A program made the translations under genes and the position numbers. Below, in pieces: positions 1-7,285 of a DNA stretch of 64,000 nt. The stretch is taken from contig NZ_JAUSUD010000006.1 in the NCBI RefSeq assembly GCF_030813355.1, positions 124,001 to 188,000 on the forward strand, given 5' to 3'. The number at the start of each line of letters is the position of its first letter. Positions within the stretch are counted from its first letter, which is position 1. The DNA is from Metabacillus malikii (GTDB lineage Bacteria > Bacillota > Bacilli > Bacillales > Bacillaceae). The notes below the pieces were generated by a model. The model had not been told where the DNA came from. It saw only the letters and a program-made list of their open reading frames with translations, and ran no database searches.

Positions 1-397
1 GACTAATCATTAAGAATAAAGCGAATGTATATAAAAATTGACCAATTAATGGACTTTGCGTTCCTGTTTGAGGGTCAATTACATTTGCAATCGCAAAACC
101 CATTTGGAAATCAATAAAACTACCTGCGATTTGTACAGCAGCCAGAATGAGATATGCTATAAATCCGATCGCTAAACCGATGAATGCCTCTTTTAAAATG
201 AGTAAAAAGAAGTTACCATCGATAGGAATGACTGGAGGATCCAATGTTAATAGCATAATCCATGCTAAAAAAAATGAAAAACCAATTTTGAAGATATTTG
301 GAATATTTCGGTATGAAAATAAAGGTAATGTTACAAAAAAGGCACTTACCCTCATGAAAACTAACAAAAATGCAGGAAAATTATCTAGTATCGTCAT
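1..397 (-). CDS. fliR: Flagellar export gate protein FliR, N-terminal part
   Basis: Integral membrane subunit of the flagellar type III export gate, which works with FliP and FliQ. The ATG at 397 lies just after the fliQ stop, with only two bases between them. About 132 residues are visible before the window ends. They begin MTILDNFPAFLLVFMR and run through several hydrophobic segments, including one ending in DPQTG. The FliR family is about 255-260 residues long, so roughly half is present. Position as the last visible gene of the fla/che series, directly after fliP-fliQ, supports the call. The C-terminal half lies outside the window. Confidence 0.93.
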   Translation of the reverse strand, partial: MTILDNFPAFLLVFMRVSAFFVTLPLFSYRNIPNIFKIGFSFFLAWIMLLTLDPPVIPIDGNFFLLILKEAFIGLAIGFIAYLILAAVQIAGSFIDFQMGFAIANVIDPQTGTQSPLIGQFLYTFALFLMIS

Positions 398-399
398 AT

Positions 400-669
400 T
401 TATCCAACAAACCTATTCAAATTCCCAAAAATATCTTGTGCATAAGAAACTAATGTTGTAAGCATCCATGGACCAAAGAAAATCAAACCAAGTAAAACAG
501 CAACTATTTTTGGTATAAATGCTAATGTTTGTTCTTGAATTTGAGTTGTCGCTTGAAAAATACTAACGACCAGCCCGATGACTAATGCTAACAGTAATAA
601 TGGACCACATATAATTAATACAGTATAAACTGCTTTTTCTGCTAGTGATATAACAAATTCTGAACTCAT
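400..669 (-). CDS. fliQ: Flagellar export gate protein FliQ
   Basis: Small inner-membrane component of the flagellar type III secretion gate. The 89 residues match the usual family length. There are two predicted membrane helices, about residues 15-38 and 50-72, with the loop between them containing TTQIQEQTLAFIPK, a FliQ hallmark. It sits between fliP and fliR with tight spacing, as in other Bacillaceae fla/che operons. The ATG start is at 669. Confidence 0.96.
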   Translation of the reverse strand: MSSEFVISLAEKAVYTVLIICGPLLLLALVIGLVVSIFQATTQIQEQTLAFIPKIVAVLLGLIFFGPWMLTTLVSYAQDIFGNLNRFVG

Positions 670-683
670 TATTCACACCCATT

Positions 684-1349
684 CTAAAAACTTTGTAATA
701 ATGACTTTATAATTAAATACCAACCATCAACTAATACAAATAGTAGTATTTTAAATGGTAACGAGATCATAACAGGAGGTAGCATCATCATCCCCATCGA
801 CATGAGGACACTTGCTACAACCATATCGATAACTAAAAAAGGAATAAAAATCATAAAACCTATTTGAAAAGCAGTCTTAATTTCACTAATCGCAAACGCT
901 GGAACAAGTGCAGTTAATGGAATGTCTTCAATCGAAGACGGATTCTCAATTCCTGCATAATTTAAAAATAAGGCCAAGTCTTTATGCCTTGTATGTTTGC
1001 TCATAAATTCTTTAAATGGAACTGCTGCACGGTCATATGCCTCTTCTAAGTTTATTTCCTCATTAAATAAAGGCGTTAATGCCTGTTCATTAACTTCAGA
1101 AAATGTTGGTGCCATAATAAAGAACGTTAAGAACATTGCAATGCCGATTAGCACTTGGTTTGGCGGCATTGATTGAGTTGCAAGTGAAGTTCTAACGAAA
1201 GAAAGAACGATAATAATTCGGGTGAAACTAGTCATTAATATTAATATACTAGGGGCAATGGATAGCACTGTAAGTAATAATAGCAATCTTACAGAAGTAC
1301 TTACACTCTCTGCGTCACTATTATTAAAAAACTCCATAAATTCATTCAT
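684..1349 (-). CDS. fliP: Flagellar export gate protein FliP
   Basis: Core subunit of the flagellar protein export gate, assembled with FliQ and FliR at the base of the MS ring. The protein has 221 residues, the same as B. subtilis FliP. It shows the family signatures FTRIIIVLSFVRTSL and PPNQVLIGIAMFLTFF near residues 42-75. The C-terminal hydrophobic block contains SMGMMMLPPVMISLPFK. This Firmicutes form has a short N-terminus without a long signal peptide. The start overlaps the end of fliZ by 8 bp, suggesting translational coupling. Confidence 0.97.
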   Translation of the reverse strand: MNEFMEFFNNSDAESVSTSVRLLLLLTVLSIAPSILILMTSFTRIIIVLSFVRTSLATQSMPPNQVLIGIAMFLTFFIMAPTFSEVNEQALTPLFNEEINLEEAYDRAAVPFKEFMSKHTRHKDLALFLNYAGIENPSSIEDIPLTALVPAFAISEIKTAFQIGFMIFIPFLVIDMVVASVLMSMGMMMLPPVMISLPFKILLFVLVDGWYLIIKSLLQSF

Positions 1350-2064
1350 TCTTGTCTAAACCCCTTCTTTTCACATCATCTAACTGTTTTGTTCTCTCTT
1401 TCTTGAGATTTTCTAACTGCTCATTAAAAGCTTTTGAAAAGGGAATACTTTTCGTTTTTTGGGAATGATTTTGTCTATTATGATTTGCGTTAAGCATTGT
1501 TGTAACTTTTTTCATTAAATCCTTTGGAGCGACCATTTGTTCCTGTTTTAGTTCATGGGATTTGATAAATTCAATTCTTTCATGCTCATCGTCAATTTCC
1601 TTTAGTAGAGAAATGGACTCGCCAACCCCAACAACTAAAACTCGTTCTCCAACTTTCACCATTTGGATAGACTTGTTTTGTCCAAGGCTTGTTCCACCTA
1701 GATTCACAATTGCTTGTCCCTGATTAATGAAGCGATTCCTCTTAGTCACAAACTTTAATAAGAAATAAACTAAAGCAAGAACAAATGCCAAGGCTACAAA
1801 CATCTTCATGAAGTCAAAAACAGTGACACCTAATGACTCATTTTCTACATGATTTTGTTTATCTTCCTCAGTTTCGGTTTCAGCGCTGTTTTCTATATTA
1901 TCATTTTCCTTTTGTATATTTGATTGCTCTTCTTTATTCAAATTTTGCCAAACACTATCGTTCATTGATTCCTCCGCAAGTACTACTTGAGAAGCTTGCG
2001 GAGAAAGGAATATGAATAAAAAGGATACAATTATGAAGGAATATCTTCTTAGAAGCAATTTCAC
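1342..2064 (-). CDS. fliZ: Flagellar biosynthesis protein FliZ (FliO family)
   Basis: FliO-type accessory protein that helps assemble the FliP ring of the export gate. The N-terminus looks like a signal peptide (basic LLLRRYS followed by a hydrophobic stretch ending near QASQVVLAEE). An acidic linker rich in E, N and Q follows, then a transmembrane helix around residues 83-103. A cytoplasmic domain follows with the FliO-like sequence QAIVNLGGTSLGQNKSIQMV. The reading frame opens with GTG at 2064, but a TTG at 2058 is better placed behind the GGTGG ribosome-binding site, so the protein may be two residues shorter. It lies between cheY and fliP as in B. subtilis. Confidence 0.88.
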   Translation of the reverse strand: MKLLLRRYSFIIVSFLFIFLSPQASQVVLAEESMNDSVWQNLNKEEQSNIQKENDNIENSAETETEEDKQNHVENESLGVTVFDFMKMFVALAFVLALVYFLLKFVTKRNRFINQGQAIVNLGGTSLGQNKSIQMVKVGERVLVVGVGESISLLKEIDDEHERIEFIKSHELKQEQMVAPKDLMKKVTTMLNANHNRQNHSQKTKSIPFSKAFNEQLENLKKERTKQLDDVKRRGLDKNE

Positions 2065-2072
2065 TCCACCTT

Positions 2073-2435
2073 TTAACTTAATGTTTTCCCAATCGCCTCT
2101 AATACACGGTCAGCTTGGAAAGGTTTCACGATAAAATCTTTAGCACCAGCTTGGATAGCATCAATAACCATAGCCTGCTGCCCCATTGCTGAACACATGA
2201 TGATTTTTGCATTAGGGTTAATATTTTTTATTTCCTTAAGTGCAGCAATCCCGTCCATTTCAGGCATTGTAATGTCCATTGTCACTAAATCTGGTTGGTG
2301 CTCTTTGTATTTCTCAACTGCTTGTGCACCATCTGCTGCTTCTGCTACTACTTCATAACCATTCTTTGTTAAAATGTCTTTAATCATCATTCTCATAAAT
2401 GCCGCATCGTCAACGATCATAATCTTGTGTGCCAT
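2073..2435 (-). CDS. cheY: Chemotaxis response regulator CheY
   Basis: Single-domain response regulator that takes phosphate from CheA and binds FliM at the switch. In B. subtilis, CheY-P promotes counter-clockwise rotation. The 120 residues form one receiver domain. The acidic pocket is D9-D10, the phospho-acceptor is D54 in VTMDITMPEMDG, and the conserved lysine is K104 in FIVKPF. It is encoded directly after fliY, whose product is a CheY-P phosphatase, so signal and switch are made together. No output domain is present. Confidence 0.97.
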   Translation of the reverse strand: MAHKIMIVDDAAFMRMMIKDILTKNGYEVVAEAADGAQAVEKYKEHQPDLVTMDITMPEMDGIAALKEIKNINPNAKIIMCSAMGQQAMVIDAIQAGAKDFIVKPFQADRVLEAIGKTLS

Positions 2436-2478
2436 AGTTTCCCACTCCTAATACTTATAATAATTTATTTATCTATAT

Positions 2479-3708
2479 TTATTTTAACTTATTTAACCGC
2501 TCTGTTTGACTAACAATATCTGTCACTCGAACACCAAAGTTCTCATCTATAACGACTACTTCACCTTTTGCAACAATTTTGCTATTAACTAGGATATCAA
2601 CAGGCTCACCGGCAAGTTTATCCAGTTCAATAATTGAACCTGATGATAGTTCTAATATTTCTTTAACAGAACGCTTTGTTCTACCAAGTTCTACGGTTAC
2701 TTTTAAAGGTATATCAAGTAGCATATCGAGATTTTGAATATCCTGTTGCTGATATTGTACTGGCTCAAATGCTGCAAAATCTGCAGGTTTAACATTTACA
2801 GTTGGTTGTGATTGTTGTCTACCATAATTAGCTTGTTGTTGAGTTTGACCATGATAAGATGAATTACTTGGTTGCTGAGCATATTGTTGTGATTGTTGTT
2901 GGCCACCGTGCATTTGTGAAGGCTCTTGATAATGCTGCTGTACAACATTTTCAACATGTTCTGGAACAACCTCTTTAACCGCTTCAGCTGTAACGGCAAC
3001 TTCTTCTTGTGGATTTATCAACTCATCAATTAATTTTTTCGCAAAGTGTAGTGGTAGTAGTTGCATGATATTTGAGTCGATGAGTATCCCAATTTTTAAT
3101 CGAAATGAAACTTGAACGAACAAATCCTCATCAGGAATTGTTTTTGCATCTTCCATATCATTGGCATCTAGTAATTCAACGCTCGGAGGTGAAATATCAA
3201 CTTTCTTATTAAATACTGTCGACATTGATGTTGCTGCAGAACCCATCATTTGATTCATTGCTTCTTGAACAGCACTTACTTGAATCTCACCGAGCATTTC
3301 ATCAGGATTTGTTCCGTCACCACCAATCATCAAATCAGCAATAATTGCTGCATCGCTTTGTTTAATCACTAATAGATTGCTACCTGAGAAACCTTCTGTA
3401 TAATTGACTTCAATCGCAACATATGGATGCTGAAACTGGTCACCAAGCTTACTCTTTTGTACAACAGATACACTAGGAGTCGTAATCTCTACCTTTTGCT
3501 GCAATAGTGTGGATAAAGCTGTAGCCGAACTACCAAAGGAGATATTTCCTATCTCTCCTATTGCATCTTCTTCCATTTCACTGAAATAATCTCTAATATT
3601 TAACTTTTCATCTTCCGTTTTTCCTTCAGGAGTATCGCTGTCATCACTTCCTGCTCCTTTTAATAGAGCATCTATTTCATCCTGAGATAACATGTCATTA
3701 CTCACCAT
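2479..3708 (-). CDS. fliY: Flagellar switch protein / CheY-P phosphatase FliY
   Basis: Switch-complex protein of Gram-positive flagella. The N-terminal motif MLSQDEIDALLKG resembles the CheY-binding motif of FliM. The middle is a CheC-like phosphatase region with DAIGEIGNISFG and EIQVSAVQEAMNQMMGSA. The C-terminal FliN-like domain (about the last 85 residues) starts near MLLDIPLKVTVELGR. Between them is a glutamine-rich low-complexity linker of roughly 45 residues. I place the start at ATG 3708, preceded by GAGGTG at a 6-nt gap, giving 409 residues. The frame is open further upstream inside fliM, but the family begins near this motif. The start overlaps fliM by 11 bp. Confidence 0.95.
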   Translation of the reverse strand: MVSNDMLSQDEIDALLKGAGSDDSDTPEGKTEDEKLNIRDYFSEMEEDAIGEIGNISFGSSATALSTLLQQKVEITTPSVSVVQKSKLGDQFQHPYVAIEVNYTEGFSGSNLLVIKQSDAAIIADLMIGGDGTNPDEMLGEIQVSAVQEAMNQMMGSAATSMSTVFNKKVDISPPSVELLDANDMEDAKTIPDEDLFVQVSFRLKIGILIDSNIMQLLPLHFAKKLIDELINPQEEVAVTAEAVKEVVPEHVENVVQQHYQEPSQMHGGQQQSQQYAQQPSNSSYHGQTQQQANYGRQQSQPTVNVKPADFAAFEPVQYQQQDIQNLDMLLDIPLKVTVELGRTKRSVKEILELSSGSIIELDKLAGEPVDILVNSKIVAKGEVVVIDENFGVRVTDIVSQTERLNKLK

Positions 3709-4696
3709 CCTCGTCACCTCTTGATAAGTGGTCAATAATTTGAACCGCTAATTTTTTGTTTAATTTTCCTGGTTGTCCAGTAAACTTTGGCTTATCACCT
3801 ATTTTAACCACTAATGGTTGATCGATGGAGCGTTCTAATTGAATGACGTCACCAATTTGCAACTGAAGGAACTCTTGAATCGACAACTCAGAGGATCCTA
3901 GTTCAGCAGAAATTGGGATGTCTGCTAACTTAATATGTTTCTTAAGAGCATCAATCTCATCAGGCTTTGGCTCTTTTCGGTCTGATTGCATCCAATAATG
4001 AACAGATAGTCTTGGAATAATTGGTTCTAAGACAACATGTGGAATACATAGGTTAATCATCCCACTTGTTTCACCAACTTGTATATTTAATGAAATAACA
4101 ACAACTGTTTCATTAGGTGATACCATTTGTAAAAACTGGGGATTAACTTCAAACTCTTCCATGAATGGTTCAATCTCAACAATTGAATCCCATGCTTCCT
4201 GATAATTATCGAGTGATTTTTCAAAAATATTGGAAATAATCTTCGTTTCGATCTCTGTCAAGTTATCAATTTTATTCATATTTGAACCTATTCCACCCAT
4301 AATTCGATCCATCATAGCGTATGCTATATTAGGGTTTACTTCCATTAATACTCTGCCTTCTAATGGTCTCATTTCAAACACATTAAGAACAGTCATTTTT
4401 GGGATTGAACGAATAAATTCTTCATATGGTAATTGATCGACTGATCCTAATGTAATTTGTATATAGGTTCTTAACTGAGCAGAAAAATAAGTTGTCAATA
4501 ATCTTGCAAAATTATCATGTATCCGCGTTAAACTTCGGATTTGGTCTTTAGAAAATCGAAGTGCCCGTTTAAAATCATAAACCTTCACTTTTTTACTAGA
4601 CTCTTCTTTTTTCAGCTCGTCCGCGTCCATCTCACCAGTTGATATCGCAGACAGCAAGGCATCAATTTCATTTTGTGATAATATATCACCAGCCAA
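3698..4696 (-). CDS. fliM: Flagellar motor switch protein FliM
   Basis: C-ring protein that binds CheY-P and joins FliG to FliN/FliY. The N-terminal CheY-binding motif is LSQNEIDALLSAIS. The central CheC-like domain contains GSVDQLPYEEFIRS and AYAMMDRIMGG. The SpoA/FliN-like domain is at the C-terminus (ELSIQEFLQLQIGDVI). The frame is open to a GTG at 4705, but that codon lies inside the ribosome-binding site AGGAGGTGAG. The TTG at 4696 has ideal spacing and gives 332 residues, the length of B. subtilis FliM. I therefore chose TTG. Confidence 0.96.
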   Translation of the reverse strand: MAGDILSQNEIDALLSAISTGEMDADELKKEESSKKVKVYDFKRALRFSKDQIRSLTRIHDNFARLLTTYFSAQLRTYIQITLGSVDQLPYEEFIRSIPKMTVLNVFEMRPLEGRVLMEVNPNIAYAMMDRIMGGIGSNMNKIDNLTEIETKIISNIFEKSLDNYQEAWDSIVEIEPFMEEFEVNPQFLQMVSPNETVVVISLNIQVGETSGMINLCIPHVVLEPIIPRLSVHYWMQSDRKEPKPDEIDALKKHIKLADIPISAELGSSELSIQEFLQLQIGDVIQLERSIDQPLVVKIGDKPKFTGQPGKLNKKLAVQIIDHLSRGDEDGE

Positions 4697-4724
4697 AGTT
4701 CTCACCTCCTAGCTATTTTCTATG

Positions 4725-5150
4725 TTATTGAAGGATATAGGAAGTGGTATATACCTTATTGACCTTGCCTTCTTGCATTAATTTATTAGTCTTCTCTTTA
4801 ATTGATTCTTTCAGTTTATTCATACCTTCATTACCATTTAACTCATCCGCTGTCATGTTTGCTAACTCAGCAATAATTAAGTCACGAACTTGAAATTCCC
4901 GTTGCGCTAACTCTTCTTTTGCTTTCGTTGAATCTGTTTCAATTTTAAATGACAACCGTACTATATTTCCACTGGATATATTTGTAGTTATCTCAGGAAT
5001 GTCTACTGATGCCTCTACAATCTCTTTCGCAGTAGGTACTTTCGGTTCATCTTCTCCCATAAATTTCATAACAACGACGAGTGCAGTAACACCAATTAGT
5101 GTTATTGATACAATAATGACAAGCATAATACTAAGTAATTTCTTATTCAT
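4725..5150 (-). CDS. fliL: Flagellar basal body-associated protein FliL
   Basis: Single-pass inner-membrane protein that associates with stators and supports motor function. It has 141 residues: a short cytoplasmic N-terminus, a transmembrane helix about residues 5-29, and an extracellular domain. The C-terminal FliL consensus is visible as REFQVRDLIIAELANMTADEL followed by KLKESIKEKTNKLM and KVNKVYTTSYILQ. Its ATG overlaps the end of swrD by 8 bp, indicating coupled translation in the fla/che operon. Confidence 0.94.
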   Translation of the reverse strand: MNKKLLSIMLVIIVSITLIGVTALVVVMKFMGEDEPKVPTAKEIVEASVDIPEITTNISSGNIVRLSFKIETDSTKAKEELAQREFQVRDLIIAELANMTADELNGNEGMNKLKESIKEKTNKLMQEGKVNKVYTTSYILQ

Positions 5151-5364
5151 GTTCCAAAACCTCCGAGCCTTTACTTACGGACAGAACATTTATATTTCTA
5201 TAAAATAAAGTCATCTTATCAATAACTTCTTGCTCTGGCTCTTTAACAACATATTTATGACCATTCGTTAAGGTAATTGTAGTATCTGGAAATGACTCAA
5301 TAACTTCGATATAAAGTGCATTCAATGAGAACACTTTTCCATTTAATTTCGTTAGCTGTATCAT
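5143..5364 (-). CDS. swrD: Swarming motility protein SwrD (FlbD family)
   Basis: Short FlbD-family protein of 73 residues. In B. subtilis the equivalent, SwrD (YlzI), is needed for full flagellar torque during swarming. It shows the family start MIQLTKLNGKVFSLNALYIE, the segment TLTNGHKYVVKEPEQEV, and a hydrophobic C-terminal part (FYRNINVL). It lies between the hook gene and fliL, its standard place. It has no membrane segment or signal peptide, and its mechanism is not known from sequence. Confidence 0.93.
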   Translation of the reverse strand: MIQLTKLNGKVFSLNALYIEVIESFPDTTITLTNGHKYVVKEPEQEVIDKMTLFYRNINVLSVSKGSEVLEHE

Positions 5365-5423
5365 TTAACTAGTGAGACTGACTGTCTGAATGATCTTCAT
5401 TCAGCCAGCCTCATGCCCCCTTA

Positions 5424-6371
5424 TTAACGTTTTAGTCCCATTAATTCTTGTAATACTTCATCTGATGTTGTAATAATTTTTGTATTAGACTGGAATCCAC
5501 GTTGTGCTACAATCATGTCTGTGAATTCTTCTGCTAAATCAACGTTGGACATTTCAAGTGCACCTGAAATGATTGAAGCTGTTCCGTCTTGACCCGCAAT
5601 AGATAGTTCGCCTAGTTGAACACCATCATTATTTTTATCAACAGTTCCAGAGTTATTGGATTCTCTATAAAGATTTCCCCCCGCCTTAACTAATCCACCT
5701 TCATTAGCAAAGTTAACAACTCTAATTTGACCTGCAACATTTAATTCACCAGCAGCGTTGACAAATTCGACAGTTCCATTTGGTCCAATGCTAAAACTTT
5801 GTGCATCTAATGGAACTTGGATTAGACCAGCGTCATTACTAGGAGCTGTTCCAAAACCTGTAGCAGTCTTTTCAGCTGCAGCACCTATTACATACATCCC
5901 TTCTGCAGTAACTAAATACCCTTTATCATCTAAGTAAAAGTTACCTGCTCTTGTATAATTTAAATCGATTGCATCATCTATATTATTTCCTGTTATTTTA
6001 TTATTTCCAGTTTGTCCATCTGTATCAATGTTGACTGCAGCAGCGTTTTTGATAGTACCAACTACAAACATTCCATCACCATTAAGTGAAAGGTCCAAAG
6101 TTCTTGAAGTCATCTGTGTGGAACCCGTCGTATGAATCGTATCAATTGAAGCTAATTGAGAACCTAAGCCGACTTCTTTGGCATTTGTTCCAGCTCTCCC
6201 GCCATTTGCACCGTTAGCACCTGTTACCTGCTGACTAAATATATCAGAAAAAGTTGTACGTGATTTCTTAAAGCCATACGTATTTACGTTAGCAATATTA
6301 TTACCAATTACATCTAATTTTGTTTGGAAATTTTTCATCCCACTGATTCCTGAATATAATGAACGTAACAT
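5424..6371 (-). CDS. flgE: Flagellar hook protein FlgE (older name FlgG)
   Basis: Hook subunit exported by the flagellar type III system. The N-terminal rod/hook signature is MLRSLYSGISGMKNFQTKLD followed by VIGNNIANVNTYGFKKSR. The C-terminus has the family ending SNVDLAEEFTDMIVAQRGFQ and SDEVLQELMGLKR. I use ATG 6371, preceded by AAAGGGAGAG, because everything upstream in frame lacks family similarity. The protein is then 315 residues. B. subtilis FlgE is about 264, and the extra length lies in the variable middle (around NNAAAVNID to NNIDDAIDL and AAAEKTATG). This gene was once called flgG in B. subtilis, and its position after flgD supports a hook role. Confidence 0.93.
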   Translation of the reverse strand: MLRSLYSGISGMKNFQTKLDVIGNNIANVNTYGFKKSRTTFSDIFSQQVTGANGANGGRAGTNAKEVGLGSQLASIDTIHTTGSTQMTSRTLDLSLNGDGMFVVGTIKNAAAVNIDTDGQTGNNKITGNNIDDAIDLNYTRAGNFYLDDKGYLVTAEGMYVIGAAAEKTATGFGTAPSNDAGLIQVPLDAQSFSIGPNGTVEFVNAAGELNVAGQIRVVNFANEGGLVKAGGNLYRESNNSGTVDKNNDGVQLGELSIAGQDGTASIISGALEMSNVDLAEEFTDMIVAQRGFQSNTKIITTSDEVLQELMGLKR

Positions 6372-6459
6372 ATATATTTCTCTCCCTTTAAATAAATAAT
6401 ATTTTTTAGTTGCTTCTGTCAGTTCACAACTAGCAGCTTCCGCATTGCGGTCCAGCCGG

Positions 6460-6834
6460 TTAATCCATAATAATAGCACCTGTAATGTTCGTGAATAATT
6501 GAGATTTAGCTTCTTCCCTATCAAGCGCAGTAATAACTGTACTATTTTGCGCATTTATAATTAGTGCTGCATCATTGACCAAAACAAGTGAATCATTAAC
6601 CCCTTTTAATCGTGCCTCGTTAACTTTTTCTTTAATAGAGGCCCAATCATCATCAGAGAGGACAATGTCTCTTTGAGTTAATCTCTCTTGAGCGTGTTTG
6701 CTAATCTTCAGCTGGATATTCGTATCGTGAAGATTATCGCTCAGTAAATGTTTAAATGATATTTTTTGCTGTCCACATTTAGTGAAGTCATTATGTGGCT
6801 GATATTGATTTATGTGATTTATATTTATTTTCAT
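6460..6834 (-). CDS. Flagellar operon protein of the TIGR02530 type, function unknown
   Basis: A 124-residue soluble protein encoded between flgD and the hook gene. I recognise it as the family annotated as flagellar operon protein TIGR02530. The conserved block is ISKHAQERLTQRDIVLSDDD followed by SLVLVNDAALIINAQNSTVI and a C-terminal LFTNITGAIIMD. The N-terminal 30 residues are rich in N, H and Q and are variable. It has no membrane segment. The position suggests a hook-cap or hook-assembly accessory, but no activity can be read from the sequence. As far as I recall, B. subtilis 168 does not carry it at this place. Confidence 0.85.
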   Translation of the reverse strand: MKININHINQYQPHNDFTKCGQQKISFKHLLSDNLHDTNIQLKISKHAQERLTQRDIVLSDDDWASIKEKVNEARLKGVNDSLVLVNDAALIINAQNSTVITALDREEAKSQLFTNITGAIIMD

Positions 6835-6850
6835 AACACTGTTAAACCTA

Positions 6851-7273
6851 TTATTCTTCTAATTTACTAACTTTAGTTACAAGACTGCTATTAATTTCTT
6901 TGCCACTTTCAAGCTCCAACATAATTCCAGCTTCAGTTTTCTTAATGGATTTTATAATGCCAGAACCTGATTCTGCATCACTTTTCCATTCAATGTTTTT
7001 CCCAATCATTTCGGAATATTTTAGTAACGAATCTCCTGATTGGAGATTAATGAATTTCTCTAGCGTACTTGCCATATTAGTCGTTTGTTCAAGGGTTGAA
7101 AACTGTGCCATCTGTGCGATGAATTCTTTATCTTCCATCGGATTTAAAGGGTCTTGATTTTGTAATTGAGTCATTAGTATTTTTAAAAACTCATCTTTTC
7201 CCAAGCTTGAGTTACCTGTTGTTTTCCTGTTTTGAACATTTGTTAACAATAAATTTGGATCAATCGTTGTCAT
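6851..7273 (-). CDS. flgD: Flagellar hook assembly scaffolding protein FlgD
   Basis: Hook cap protein needed for FlgE polymerisation. The 140-residue protein carries the FlgD N-terminal signature [20 protein letters not shown] followed by [21 protein letters not shown]. The C-terminal part contains a small beta domain ([20 protein letters not shown]). It is a short FlgD like that of B. subtilis (YlxG), lacking the longer tudor/fibronectin region of enteric FlgD. It has a clear AAGGAGGGA ribosome-binding site ahead of ATG 7273. It follows fliK and precedes the TIGR02530-type gene. Confidence 0.94.
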   Translation of the reverse strand: MTTIDPNLLLTNVQNRKTTGNSSLGKDEFLKILMTQLQNQDPLNPMEDKEFIAQMAQFSTLEQTTNMASTLEKFINLQSGDSLLKYSEMIGKNIEWKSDAESGSGIIKSIKKTEAGIMLELESGKEINSSLVTKVSKLEE

Positions 7274-7285
7274 TATCGTCCCTCC

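Noticed and set aside
6372-6554. Upstream extension of the hook protein frame by 61 codons
   Set aside because: The extension overlaps the end of the preceding gene, is not hook-like, and ATG 6371 has a ribosome-binding site.
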